Positions 1-6,948 of a stretch of DNA of 34,776 nucleotides are shown here, one piece after another. The stretch lies in assembly GCA_002314055.1 (NCBI GenBank), contig DCBP01000078.1:1-34776 (forward strand), in the 5' to 3' direction. A model generated the notes under the pieces. That model made no database searches, was not told where the DNA came from, and was given only the letters and a program-made list of their open reading frames with translations. Made by a program: the position numbers and the translations under genes. Every line of letters begins with the position of its first letter. The stretch's first letter is position 1. The DNA comes from Prevotella sp. UBA1104 (lineage in GTDB: Bacteria; Bacteroidota; Bacteroidia; Bacteroidales; Bacteroidaceae).

Positions 1-396
1 GCATTTAACGGAAGAACCACAATATGTGTTATAAACAAATCAGGATATAATTATCTTGGATGTTATTCCTATTCAGACTCTTTTTGCAATTCCAATATGG
101 GTTATGACGATATTGCAGAATTTGATACATGTAAACAAAAGTCGCTTGAATGGCTTAGATTCTCACATAATTATTGTTCCAAAGGTGATACTCTTTATTT
201 AAAATTCCCAACACGAAATTATGACGAAATTTTTGAATATTCAATAGACGGGAAAGTGCGCTTCTTTTTTATTAAGGATAGCAATTACCTGAATACTCCA
301 TGGGATACAATTGTAAGATATCAGATGTATGATAGAAAATATATTTTATGTAAGAAAGAACTTGAGCAAACAGGTATGAAAATTATCCTAAAGTAA
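1..396 (+). CDS. 3' part of an unrecognised protein gene
   Basis: The frame is open from the first base of the window to the TAA at 394-396, so the first internal ATG (97) is probably not the start and the gene is cut by the window edge. The 131 visible residues contain several Cys and Tyr (for example CYSYSDSFC around residues 21-29) and many aromatic residues, with no membrane segment and no motif I recognise. The run of 130 codons without a stop in AT-rich DNA, and the ordinary residue composition, support a real coding end. No function is proposed. The next feature is a short inverted-repeat-bounded element 24 bases downstream. Confidence 0.55.
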   Translation, partial: AFNGRTTICVINKSGYNYLGCYSYSDSFCNSNMGYDDIAEFDTCKQKSLEWLRFSHNYCSKGDTLYLKFPTRNYDEIFEYSIDGKVRFFFIKDSNYLNTPWDTIVRYQMYDRKYILCKKELEQTGMKIILK

Positions 397-420
397 ATGA
401 TTAAGATAACGAATATTTTA

Positions 421-560
421 GGCTCTTCTCAAATTTTAGTACATTTATGTATATAGGTCTGAGGAGACATTTATCACTATACGTAAAATGGAGTTCTGGG
501 GTTTGTCTGATGACGTTTTTCTATAAAAGAAAGAACTTGTACTATAATTTGAGAAGAACC
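421..560. mobile_element. 140-base MITE-like element with 23-base terminal inverted repeats
   Basis: The left end (421-443, starting GGCTCTTCTC) and the right end (538-560, ending GAGAAGAACC) are inverted repeats matching at 21 of 23 positions; the mismatches are at positions 3 and 16 from the tips. The interior has no convincing gene. A tip of the form GGCTCTT resembles ISL3-family ends as I remember them, which would make this a non-autonomous derivative. I see no 8-base target duplication in the immediate flanks (ATATTTTA versus AAAAGTTT), so recent transposition is not shown. It could also be an intergenic repeat or a long-range stem. Confidence 0.45.
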
Positions 561-581
561 AAAAGTTTTTTGGTAATTTTA

Positions 582-676
582 CCCTCACACCCTCACCAAA
601 AGCCTTGGAATCCCCTGTTTATCGGACTTCTGAGGTGTGAGGGATAGTATGAGGGGGCGCTCCTTATCCCTCACAC
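582..676. repeat. nested inverted repeats of CCCTCACAC
   Basis: CCCTCACACC at 582-591 is the inverse of GGTGTGAGGG at 634-643. That copy also pairs in a larger palindrome, GTGTGAGGGATA (635-646) with TATCCCTCACAC (665-676), 12 perfect pairs around an 18-base loop. One middle copy can therefore pair with either flanking copy, giving two exclusive folds. No gene is visible here; the small open frame at 447-647 runs through the repeats and looks accidental. Confidence 0.6.
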
Positions 677-745
677 TTTCAACGAGGGCTTAACACCGTT
701 TTTTTTACTATTATATCGGCAATACTAAAGCTATCAGTTGACATT

Positions 746-786
746 GGTGCTTCTATGCTGCACCAAAAGTGCAGCATAGAAGCACC
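746..786. repeat. perfect 18-base-pair hairpin, loop CAAAA
   Basis: Bases 746-763 and 769-786 are exact inverted repeats around the 5-base loop CAAAA. Small GCAC/GTGC hairpins recur inside and just after it (GCACC-TTTA-GTGC, 782-794). Neither strand has a U-run after the stem, so it is not a standard intrinsic terminator. It sits in a gene-free stretch between the truncated gene and the DedA promoter. Function unknown. Confidence 0.65.
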
Positions 787-977
787 TTTAGTGCAACCAT
801 TATTGAAGTTTTCACAAAGCTTTCACCGCAAAGCACAATATATCAAAAGATACAGTCGCAGTGAAAGGATTCGGGAATTTAGCTTCCAGTCCACCGGTAA
901 AACCAGTCGGAGAAGTTTTCCGTCAGTTGTAAAAGAATTAAATGTTTGTTACTATTAGGCAGTTATCAACTTTTTTG

Positions 978-985
978 TAACTTTG
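978..985 (+). promoter_or_regulatory. Bacteroidetes-type -7 element for dedA-folC
   Basis: TAACTTTG matches the Bacteroidetes -7 consensus TAnnTTTG, 36 bases before the dedA ATG. The expected TTTG at -33 is not clear (the matching place reads TTA), so the assignment rests on the -7 box and its position. Confidence 0.55.
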
Positions 986-1021
986 CACCCGAATTAATTA
1001 AAAAAAACAGTAAAACAGATT

Positions 1022-1666
1022 ATGAACTCAGCAGAACTCTTTCTTTGGATCCTAAACAATTTGAGCTATTGGGTGGTAACTCTATTCATGGCTATAGAAA
1101 GCTCATTCATCCCCTTTCCATCCGAAGTGGTAGTGCCGCCGGCAGCATGGAAGGCAATGGACCCCAACAGCGGAATGTCGATAGTACTGGTAATCGTGTT
1201 TGCCACCATCGGAGCCGACCTCGGAGCCTTGATAAACTATTATCTCGCAAAATGGCTCGGCAGACCTATCATCTACCGCTTTGCCGACAGCAGAATAGGC
1301 CACATGTGTCTGATTGACCGCCAAAAGGTGGAAACGGCAGAGGAGTTCTTCCGAAAACACGGTGCAACTTCAACTTTCTTCGGACGACTCGTGCCTGCTG
1401 TAAGACAGCTCATCAGCATCCCTGCCGGTCTGTCGGGAATGCACGTAGGGCGCTTTCTTATCTTTACCACTCTCGGAGCCGGAGCATGGAACACGGTGCT
1501 CGCAATGATTGGATGGGCAATATACGAATATACCGACTACAAGACAACACAGGACGTGTATCACCAGGCTCTGAAATACAGCCACGAGATTGGTTACGTG
1601 TTGCTGGCATTGGCGGCTGTAATAGTAGTATTCCTTATATATAAAGGAATGAAAAAGAAAAATTGA
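1022..1666 (+). CDS. DedA-family inner membrane protein
   Basis: This 214-residue protein belongs to the DedA (SNARE-associated / VTT domain) family of integral membrane proteins; bacterial members have been linked to phospholipid (undecaprenyl or phosphatidyl carrier) transbilayer movement and membrane homeostasis. Seen in the sequence: an N-terminal membrane segment leading into ESSFIPFPSE (residues 26-35), an acidic residue in IGADLGALI (about 64-71), the family core FFGRLVPAVRQLISIPAGLSGM (119-140) with conserved Gly and Arg residues, and a C-terminal membrane helix ending in basic residues. The length is typical. A -7 promoter box lies 36 bases upstream, and folC follows after 19 bases, so the two are probably co-transcribed. 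The substrate cannot be deduced. Confidence 0.9.
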   Translation: MNSAELFLWILNNLSYWVVTLFMAIESSFIPFPSEVVVPPAAWKAMDPNSGMSIVLVIVFATIGADLGALINYYLAKWLGRPIIYRFADSRIGHMCLIDRQKVETAEEFFRKHGATSTFFGRLVPAVRQLISIPAGLSGMHVGRFLIFTTLGAGAWNTVLAMIGWAIYEYTDYKTTQDVYHQALKYSHEIGYVLLALAAVIVVFLIYKGMKKKN

Positions 1667-1685
1667 AAGATTGAAAAGAACAACG

Positions 1686-2969
1686 ATGAACTACGAAGAA
1701 ACCATAAAATACCTTTATAACAGCGTGCCGATGTTCCAGAAGGTAGGAGCATCGGCATACAAAGAGGGACTATACAACACCAACGAGCTTGACCGCCATT
1801 TCGGTCATCCCCATACGAAATTCAAAACAATCCATATTGCCGGCACCAACGGCAAAGGCTCTTGCTCGCATACCTTAGCGGCGATATTGCAGGCCGAGGG
1901 ATACAAGGTGGGACTATACACTTCGCCACACTTGGTGGACTTCCGCGAAAGGATAAGGGTGAACGGCAAGTGCATAAGCAAAGAATACGTGGTGGACTTC
2001 GTGGAAAAGGAAAAGCAATTCTTTGAACCGCTGCATCCCAGCTTCTTCGAACTCACCACGGCACTCGCCTTCAAATACTTCGCCGAGCAACAGGTGGACT
2101 ATGCCGTGATTGAAGTGGGACTAGGCGGGCGGCTCGACTGCACCAACATCATCTCCCCTATCCTATCCATAATAACAAACATAAGCTTTGACCATACGCA
2201 ATTCCTGGGCAACACGCTCGCAAAGATTGCCGGAGAGAAGGCTGGAATAATAAAGAGGAATACGCCAGTTGTTGTAGGCGAATACAACAGCGAGACAAAA
2301 CCTGTATTCACGGCAAAGGCAAAGGAAGAGAACGCCCCGATAACATTTGCCGAAGACGAAAATGAAGTTACAGAAACTGTCATTAACCCGAATGGTGGCA
2401 TTGACTACACCACAAAGTCATTTGGAAAACTGCACGGCGAACTCGGGGGTATTTACCAGACAAAGAACACCAACACCGTGCTCTGTGCGGCAAGACTGCT
2501 ACGGGGGATGGGGGTGGTAAAAAACTCGGCATCGATAAGATGCGGACTGAAAAACGTGGTGGAATCTACCGGATTGAGAGGCAGATGGGAAACCATAATG
2601 ACATGCCCAAAAGTTGTCTGCGACACAGGGCACAACGTGGGCGGATGGCAATATCTAAGTCAACAAATCAAGAGTCAGAAATGCAAACAACTGAGGATCG
2701 TGTTCGGCATGGTAGACGACAAGGATATTGACACCGTGTGCAAGATGCTGCCCCAAAATGCCGTTTACTATTTCACACAGGCCACGACTCACAGGGCTAT
2801 ACCGGCAGAAAAAGTGAAGCTGGAGGGCGCAAACCACGGATTGGAAGGAAATATCTATCCTACAGTTAAGGCTGCATACGAAAAAGCATTGGCAGACGCA
2901 GATGACGAAGACTTCGTATTTGTCGGCGGAAGCAGTTATATCGTGGCAGACTTCCTCGCCATGATGTAA
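1686..2969 (+). CDS. folC: folylpolyglutamate synthase / dihydrofolate synthase
   Basis: FolC joins glutamate to dihydropteroate or to folates with ATP, making and retaining cellular folate in the cytoplasm. With the start at ATG 1686 the protein has 427 residues, normal for the family. Visible motifs are the P-loop GTNGKGS (53-59), GLYTSPHLVDFRERI shortly after, EVGLGGRLDCTN, the SFDHTQFLGNTLAKIAGEKAGIIK segment typical of Mur-ligase-like enzymes, and a DTGHN motif (DAHN in most relatives) in the C-terminal domain. An in-frame TTG at 1671 would add five residues (MKRTT); I prefer the ATG because family N termini align near MNYEETIKYL. A hairpin terminator follows at 2999. The fhs product at 16320 also uses folate, but the two genes are far apart. 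Confidence 0.93.
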   Translation: MNYEETIKYLYNSVPMFQKVGASAYKEGLYNTNELDRHFGHPHTKFKTIHIAGTNGKGSCSHTLAAILQAEGYKVGLYTSPHLVDFRERIRVNGKCISKEYVVDFVEKEKQFFEPLHPSFFELTTALAFKYFAEQQVDYAVIEVGLGGRLDCTNIISPILSIITNISFDHTQFLGNTLAKIAGEKAGIIKRNTPVVVGEYNSETKPVFTAKAKEENAPITFAEDENEVTETVINPNGGIDYTTKSFGKLHGELGGIYQTKNTNTVLCAARLLRGMGVVKNSASIRCGLKNVVESTGLRGRWETIMTCPKVVCDTGHNVGGWQYLSQQIKSQKCKQLRIVFGMVDDKDIDTVCKMLPQNAVYYFTQATTHRAIPAEKVKLEGANHGLEGNIYPTVKAAYEKALADADDEDFVFVGGSSYIVADFLAMM

Positions 2970-2998
2970 AAACAAGTATAATAATGGAATAAATAACA

Positions 2999-3049
2999 AA
3001 GGAAGGTATCGATTAGTTGTTTTTAACATTCGAAGCCGTCCTTTTTTTT
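2999..3049 (+). terminator. terminator after folC
   Basis: AAGGAAGGTATCGA (2999-3012) pairs at 11 of 14 positions with TCGAAGCCGTCCTT (3030-3043), and the stem runs into eight T residues. It lies 30 bases after folC and separates it from galM. Confidence 0.75.
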
Positions 3050-3057
3050 ATATTTCA

Positions 3058-3089
3058 TTTGTGTTTCTCATTTATTTTAGCTTACTTTG
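3058..3089 (+). promoter_or_regulatory. promoter for galM-galK
   Basis: TTTG (3058-3061), 20 bases, then TTACTTTG (3082-3089). This differs from TTTG-N19/20-TAnnTTTG only at the second base of the -7 box. It lies 35 bases upstream of the galM ATG and after the folC terminator. Confidence 0.6.
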
Positions 3090-3124
3090 CACATAAAGAT
3101 TACTAACTATAAAATTACAATATT

Positions 3125-4213
3125 ATGAACACGAATGAAACGCCAAATTTGTGTGGTTTGAAAAGAGAGGATTTTCAAACCACAATACACGGAAAGAAGA
3201 CAGACCTTTACATTCTGAAGAATAAAAAAGGCAATGAGGTGGCCATCACCAACTACGGCGGAGCTCTTGTGGCTATTATGGTACCTGACAAAGACGGCAA
3301 CTACGCCAACGTGATTCAGGGACACGACAACATACAGGATGTGATAAACAGTCCGGAGCCTTATCTCTCCACCCTCATCGGAAGATACGGAAACAGAATA
3401 TGCAAAGGAAAGTTCCAACTGAACGGCAAAGAATACCAGTTGCCTATAAACAATGGAGAGAATTGTCTTCACGGAGGAAAACACGGATTCAACCAGAAAG
3501 TTTGGGACGCCCTGAGGATGAACGAGGAAACGGTAGTGCTTAACTACGTTTCAAGTTATGGTGAAGAAGGCTTCACCGGAGAAGTGAAAGTAACTGTTGC
3601 CTATACTTTCAACGACGATAATGAATTGATTATCGACTATCTGGCAACAACAAACAAGAAAACCATCATTTGTCTAACGAACCACGGTTTCTTCAGCCTT
3701 GCAGGTATAGCAAACCCTACTCCAACCGTAGACAATATCGAACTGGAGCTTAACGCCGACCTATATCTGCCTATAAACAGCCAGAGCATTCCTACTGGCG
3801 AAATTCGCTTTGTTGAAGGCACTCCGTTCGACTTCCGCAAGCCGACAGCTATCGGCGCAAGAATTAATGATGACAACGAACAATTGAAGAACGGTAACGG
3901 ATATGACCACAACTATGTTCTGAACAAGAAAGAGGAAGGCGAATTGAGCTTTGCTGCCCGACTTACTGAGCCTAACAGCGGCAGGACGATGGAGGTTTAC
4001 ACCACGGAACCTGGTTTGCAGCTCTATACAGGAAATTTTGAAAACGGAATAAGCGGAACGCACGGTTCTACTTATCCAAAGAGAAGTGCCGTTTGCCTTG
4101 AGGCACAGCATTTCCCGGATTCTCCTAACCATCCGTACTTCCCTTCTGTAGTTCTGCGCCCGGGTCAGCAATACAAGCAGACAACTATCTATAAGTTTGG
4201 AGTAAAGAAATAA
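3125..4213 (+). CDS. galM: aldose 1-epimerase (mutarotase), cytoplasmic
   Basis: GalM interconverts alpha and beta anomers of aldoses such as galactose. The 362-residue product has the family active-site elements: NGENCLHGG (His116), NHGFFSL (His187; usually NHxYFNL), GYDHNYVL and CLEAQHFPDSPNHP with the expected catalytic Glu. There is no signal peptide, so the enzyme should be cytosolic, unlike the second mutarotase at 5752. galK starts 35 bases downstream, which points to galactose use through the Leloir pathway, although galT and galE are not in this window. A Bacteroidetes promoter precedes it. Substrate preference between galactose, glucose and arabinose cannot be read from the sequence. 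Confidence 0.92.
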   Translation: MNTNETPNLCGLKREDFQTTIHGKKTDLYILKNKKGNEVAITNYGGALVAIMVPDKDGNYANVIQGHDNIQDVINSPEPYLSTLIGRYGNRICKGKFQLNGKEYQLPINNGENCLHGGKHGFNQKVWDALRMNEETVVLNYVSSYGEEGFTGEVKVTVAYTFNDDNELIIDYLATTNKKTIICLTNHGFFSLAGIANPTPTVDNIELELNADLYLPINSQSIPTGEIRFVEGTPFDFRKPTAIGARINDDNEQLKNGNGYDHNYVLNKKEEGELSFAARLTEPNSGRTMEVYTTEPGLQLYTGNFENGISGTHGSTYPKRSAVCLEAQHFPDSPNHPYFPSVVLRPGQQYKQTTIYKFGVKK

Positions 4214-4248
4214 CAACTAACTATAAATATTTATCAAAACTATTCAGC

Positions 4249-5409
4249 ATGGAAATAGAATATGTAAGAAGTCGCTTCATCAAGCACTTCGACGGACAGA
4301 CAGGAAGCATCTACGCTTCACCTGGAAGAATAAACATAATCGGTGAACATACCGATTATAATGGTGGTTTCGTTTTTCCTGGAGCTATCGACAAAGGGAT
4401 AATGTGCGAAATACGACCGAACGGTACAGACAAAGTGAGGGCTTACTCAATTGATTTGAAAGACCTTGTGGAGTTTGACGTAAACGACGAGAAAGGGCCT
4501 AAGGCAAGTTGGGCTCGCTACATCTACGGCATCGTTCAGGAGATGAAGAAGCTCGGAGTTGACGTGAAGGGATTCAACACAGCATTTGCTGGAGACGTGC
4601 CACTCGGCGCAGGTCTTTCATCATCGGCAGCCCTTGAGAGCTGTTATGCCTTTGCTCTCAACGACTTGTTTGGCAACAACAAGGTGTCTAAATGGGACTT
4701 GGTACTGGCAGGACAGGCAACGGAGCACAACTACTGCGGAGTGAACTGCGGCATCATGGACCAGTTTGCAAGTGTGTTCGGCAAGGAAGGAAAGCTGATG
4801 CGCCTCGACTGTCGTAGCCGTGAGTTTGAATATTTCCCGTTTGAGCCTAAGGGATACAAGTTGGTGCTCGTTGACTCAGTAGTGAAGCACGAGCTTGCGT
4901 CTTCTGCCTACAACGACCGTCGCAAGAGCTGCGAGAATGTCGTTGCAAAGCTGAAGGAGAAATATCCTGAAAAGACAATAGAGACCCTGCGCGATGCCGA
5001 CTGGGACATGCTGCAAAGCGTCAATGGCGATGTGAGCGACGAGGATATGAGCAGAGCTGTCTACGTGCTTGGCGAGAAAGACCGCGTGCTTGCAGTCTGC
5101 GATGCCCTTAATGCCGGCGACTACGAAACGGTGGGAAAGAAGATGTATGAAACTCACCATGGACTGAGCAAGGACTACGAGGTTTCGTGCGAGGAGCTTG
5201 ATTTTCTGAACGATATCGCAAAGGAAAACGGAGTAACAGGAAGCCGTATCATGGGAGGCGGATTCGGCGGTTGCACCATCAACCTCGTGAAAGATGAACT
5301 CTACGACAAGTTTATCGCTGACGCAAAGGATAAGTATAAGGCAAAATACGGCAAGGAACCTAAGATTTACAATGTGGTAATCAGCGAGGGTTCTCACAAA
5401 GTTTGCTAA
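4249..5409 (+). CDS. galK: galactokinase
   Basis: Galactokinase phosphorylates alpha-galactose at C1 with ATP in the cytosol. The 386-residue protein has the galactokinase signature PGRINIIGEHTDYNGG (25-40), the GHMP-kinase ATP loop PLGAGLSSSAALES (118-131), NCGIMDQF with the likely catalytic Asp171, and the C-terminal GHMP motif GGGFGGCTINL. The length is standard. It forms a two-gene unit with galM (35-base gap) and ends in a strong hairpin terminator. Shared GHMP motifs would also allow related sugar kinases, but the N-terminal signature is specific to GalK-type enzymes. Confidence 0.95.
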   Translation: MEIEYVRSRFIKHFDGQTGSIYASPGRINIIGEHTDYNGGFVFPGAIDKGIMCEIRPNGTDKVRAYSIDLKDLVEFDVNDEKGPKASWARYIYGIVQEMKKLGVDVKGFNTAFAGDVPLGAGLSSSAALESCYAFALNDLFGNNKVSKWDLVLAGQATEHNYCGVNCGIMDQFASVFGKEGKLMRLDCRSREFEYFPFEPKGYKLVLVDSVVKHELASSAYNDRRKSCENVVAKLKEKYPEKTIETLRDADWDMLQSVNGDVSDEDMSRAVYVLGEKDRVLAVCDALNAGDYETVGKKMYETHHGLSKDYEVSCEELDFLNDIAKENGVTGSRIMGGGFGGCTINLVKDELYDKFIADAKDKYKAKYGKEPKIYNVVISEGSHKVC

Positions 5410-5419
5410 TATATCAATG

Positions 5420-5474
5420 AAAGTGGAACGAAAGGAACACACTGAAACATTCCTTACGTCCCACTTTTATTCTT
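5420..5474 (+). terminator. terminator after galK
   Basis: AAAGTGGAACGAAAGGAA (5420-5437) pairs at 16 of 18 positions with TTCCTTACGTCCCACTTT (5450-5467) across a 12-base loop, followed by a T-rich tail (TTTTATTCTT). It begins 11 bases after the galK stop. Confidence 0.85.
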
Positions 5475-5620
5475 ATAAACATACACCTTAATATTATACT
5501 ATAGACCATAAAAATACACCATTTTTGCTTATTGCATATCACAAAAAACAGAGTAAAAGGGATGAGAAACATATAAAAAGTGTCAAAACAACACCTCAGA
5601 CGTAAAAAACTAAGAATCAG

Positions 5621-5653
5621 TAAGTGCTATTAAAAAAAATAATAGTACTTTTA
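5621..5653 (+). promoter_or_regulatory. candidate AraR operator overlapping the ara operon promoter
   Basis: AAGTGCTATTA (5622-5632), seven A residues, then TAATAGTACTT (5640-5650) form an inverted repeat with 10 of 11 positions paired. The right arm contains TACTTTTA (5646-5653), one base off the Bacteroidetes -7 box TAnnTTTG; the left arm lies where a -33 box would be. A protein bound here would cover the promoter. Because the operon encodes a Nudix-type AraR, this is the natural candidate operator. That is inference: I have no binding motif to compare, and found no second copy in the window. The rest of 5475-5751 is AT-rich with no gene; a short palindrome, GATTCCGTGGAATC (5701-5714), lies in the leader. 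Confidence 0.55.
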
Positions 5654-5751
5654 CCAACGATTTTTAAGATGGAAACATCCAACTTAAAAAGACAACTGAA
5701 GATTCCGTGGAATCTGAAAGAAATAAGTTAAAAGATCTAAGAACATAATTT

Positions 5752-6915
5752 ATGAAGAACTTGAAAAAAATTTTGCTGGGAGCAGGAGTGACTATCATCT
5801 CTCTCTCATCATGTTGCCAAAAGGCAGAAACACTGACGGTGTCGGGATTGAACCCAACGGCGTTTGACACTATTATCAACAAAAAACAGGTTAAATTGTT
5901 CACGCTTAAGAATTCCAACGGAATGGAAGTGTGTATCACGAACTTCGGCGGACGAGTAGTTTCTCTCTGCGTACCAGACAAAAACGGTAAGCCTACTGAT
6001 GTTGTATTGGGCTATGACAATATTAAGCAATATGCCGATACTGTGAACAGTCCGAGTGATTATGGCTCTTCTGTAGGAAGATACGCCAACAGAATTAATA
6101 AAGGACAGCTTACTGTTGAAGGTAAAAAATACCAACTGCCACAGAACAACTTCGGACATTGTCTGCATGGAGGTCCTTCTGGATGGATGTATCAGGTATA
6201 TGATGCAAAACAGACTAACGATTCCACTCTTGTATTGTCGATTACTTCTCCAGACGGCGACAATAACTTCCCAGGGACAGTGAAAGCCACGACGACATAC
6301 AAGTTGCTAAGTAACAATACTCTCGACATTTCATTTGATGCCACTACCGATAAGGAGACAGTCATCAACATGACAAACCATAGTTACTTCAATCTGAATG
6401 GCGATCCTTCGAAAGAGGGCATGAACATGGTACTCTACATCAATGCCGACAAATATACTCCGGCAGACAATACTTATATGACTACAGGCGAAATAAAACC
6501 TGTCGACGGGACGCCTATGGACTTCCGCAAGGCTCACGCCATAAGCGAAACGATAAACGATACTACTTTTGAACAAATAAAAAATGCATCTGGCTATGAC
6601 CACAACTGGTGTCTAAATACATATAAAAACGGTAAAGGCGACGACACTAAAGTATGCGCCTCTCTCTACTCACCAGCAACAGGGATTTTCCTTGAGATGT
6701 ATACCAACGAACCTGGTGTTCAGGTTTACACCGGCAACTTCCAGGGTACAGGAATTGCATGCAAGCATGGTATAAAATATCCAAAACATGTTTCTGTATG
6801 CCTTGAAAGCCAGAAATATCCTGACTCTCCGAACAAAAAAAACTGGCCGTCGCCTTATCTCAAGCCCGGAGAGAAATACCACAGTCATGTGGCTTATAAA
6901 TTTAGTGTGAAATAA
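5752..6915 (+). CDS. aldose 1-epimerase, exported lipoprotein, first gene of the ara operon
   Basis: A second mutarotase, 387 residues, with an N-terminal lipoprotein signal: basic MKNLKK, a hydrophobic stretch, then LSSC with lipidated Cys21. It should therefore act outside the cytoplasm, unlike the mutarotase at 3125. Active-site motifs are FGHCLHGG (His139), NMTNHSYFNL (His210), GYDHNWCL and CLESQKYPDSPN with the catalytic Glu. It heads the arabinose operon, 33 bases before the sodium/sugar symporter, so it may present the anomer preferred by the transporter. In Bacteroides a mutarotase gene at this position has been called araM, as far as I recall. The leader of about 95 bases after the promoter palindrome is long. 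Confidence 0.9.
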   Translation: MKNLKKILLGAGVTIISLSSCCQKAETLTVSGLNPTAFDTIINKKQVKLFTLKNSNGMEVCITNFGGRVVSLCVPDKNGKPTDVVLGYDNIKQYADTVNSPSDYGSSVGRYANRINKGQLTVEGKKYQLPQNNFGHCLHGGPSGWMYQVYDAKQTNDSTLVLSITSPDGDNNFPGTVKATTTYKLLSNNTLDISFDATTDKETVINMTNHSYFNLNGDPSKEGMNMVLYINADKYTPADNTYMTTGEIKPVDGTPMDFRKAHAISETINDTTFEQIKNASGYDHNWCLNTYKNGKGDDTKVCASLYSPATGIFLEMYTNEPGVQVYTGNFQGTGIACKHGIKYPKHVSVCLESQKYPDSPNKKNWPSPYLKPGEKYHSHVAYKFSVK

Positions 6916-6948
6916 AAAACATCTAATAACAAAACAAAGTAATAATTT

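Noticed and set aside
746..786. calling the 18-pair hairpin a terminator
   Set aside because: There is no U-run on either strand and no gene end nearby.
447..958. small plus-strand open frames (447-647 and 755-958)
   Set aside because: They run through inverted repeats and hairpins and have no recognisable family or start context.
1671..1685. TTG start for folC
   Set aside because: The ATG at 1686 gives the usual family N terminus; the five extra residues have no support.
5687..5701. 15-base sequence AAAAGACAACTGAAG shared by the ara leader and the leader of the giant gene (25714-25728)
   Set aside because: At this length and AT content one such match is expected by chance in a 35-kb window; there is no further similarity around it.
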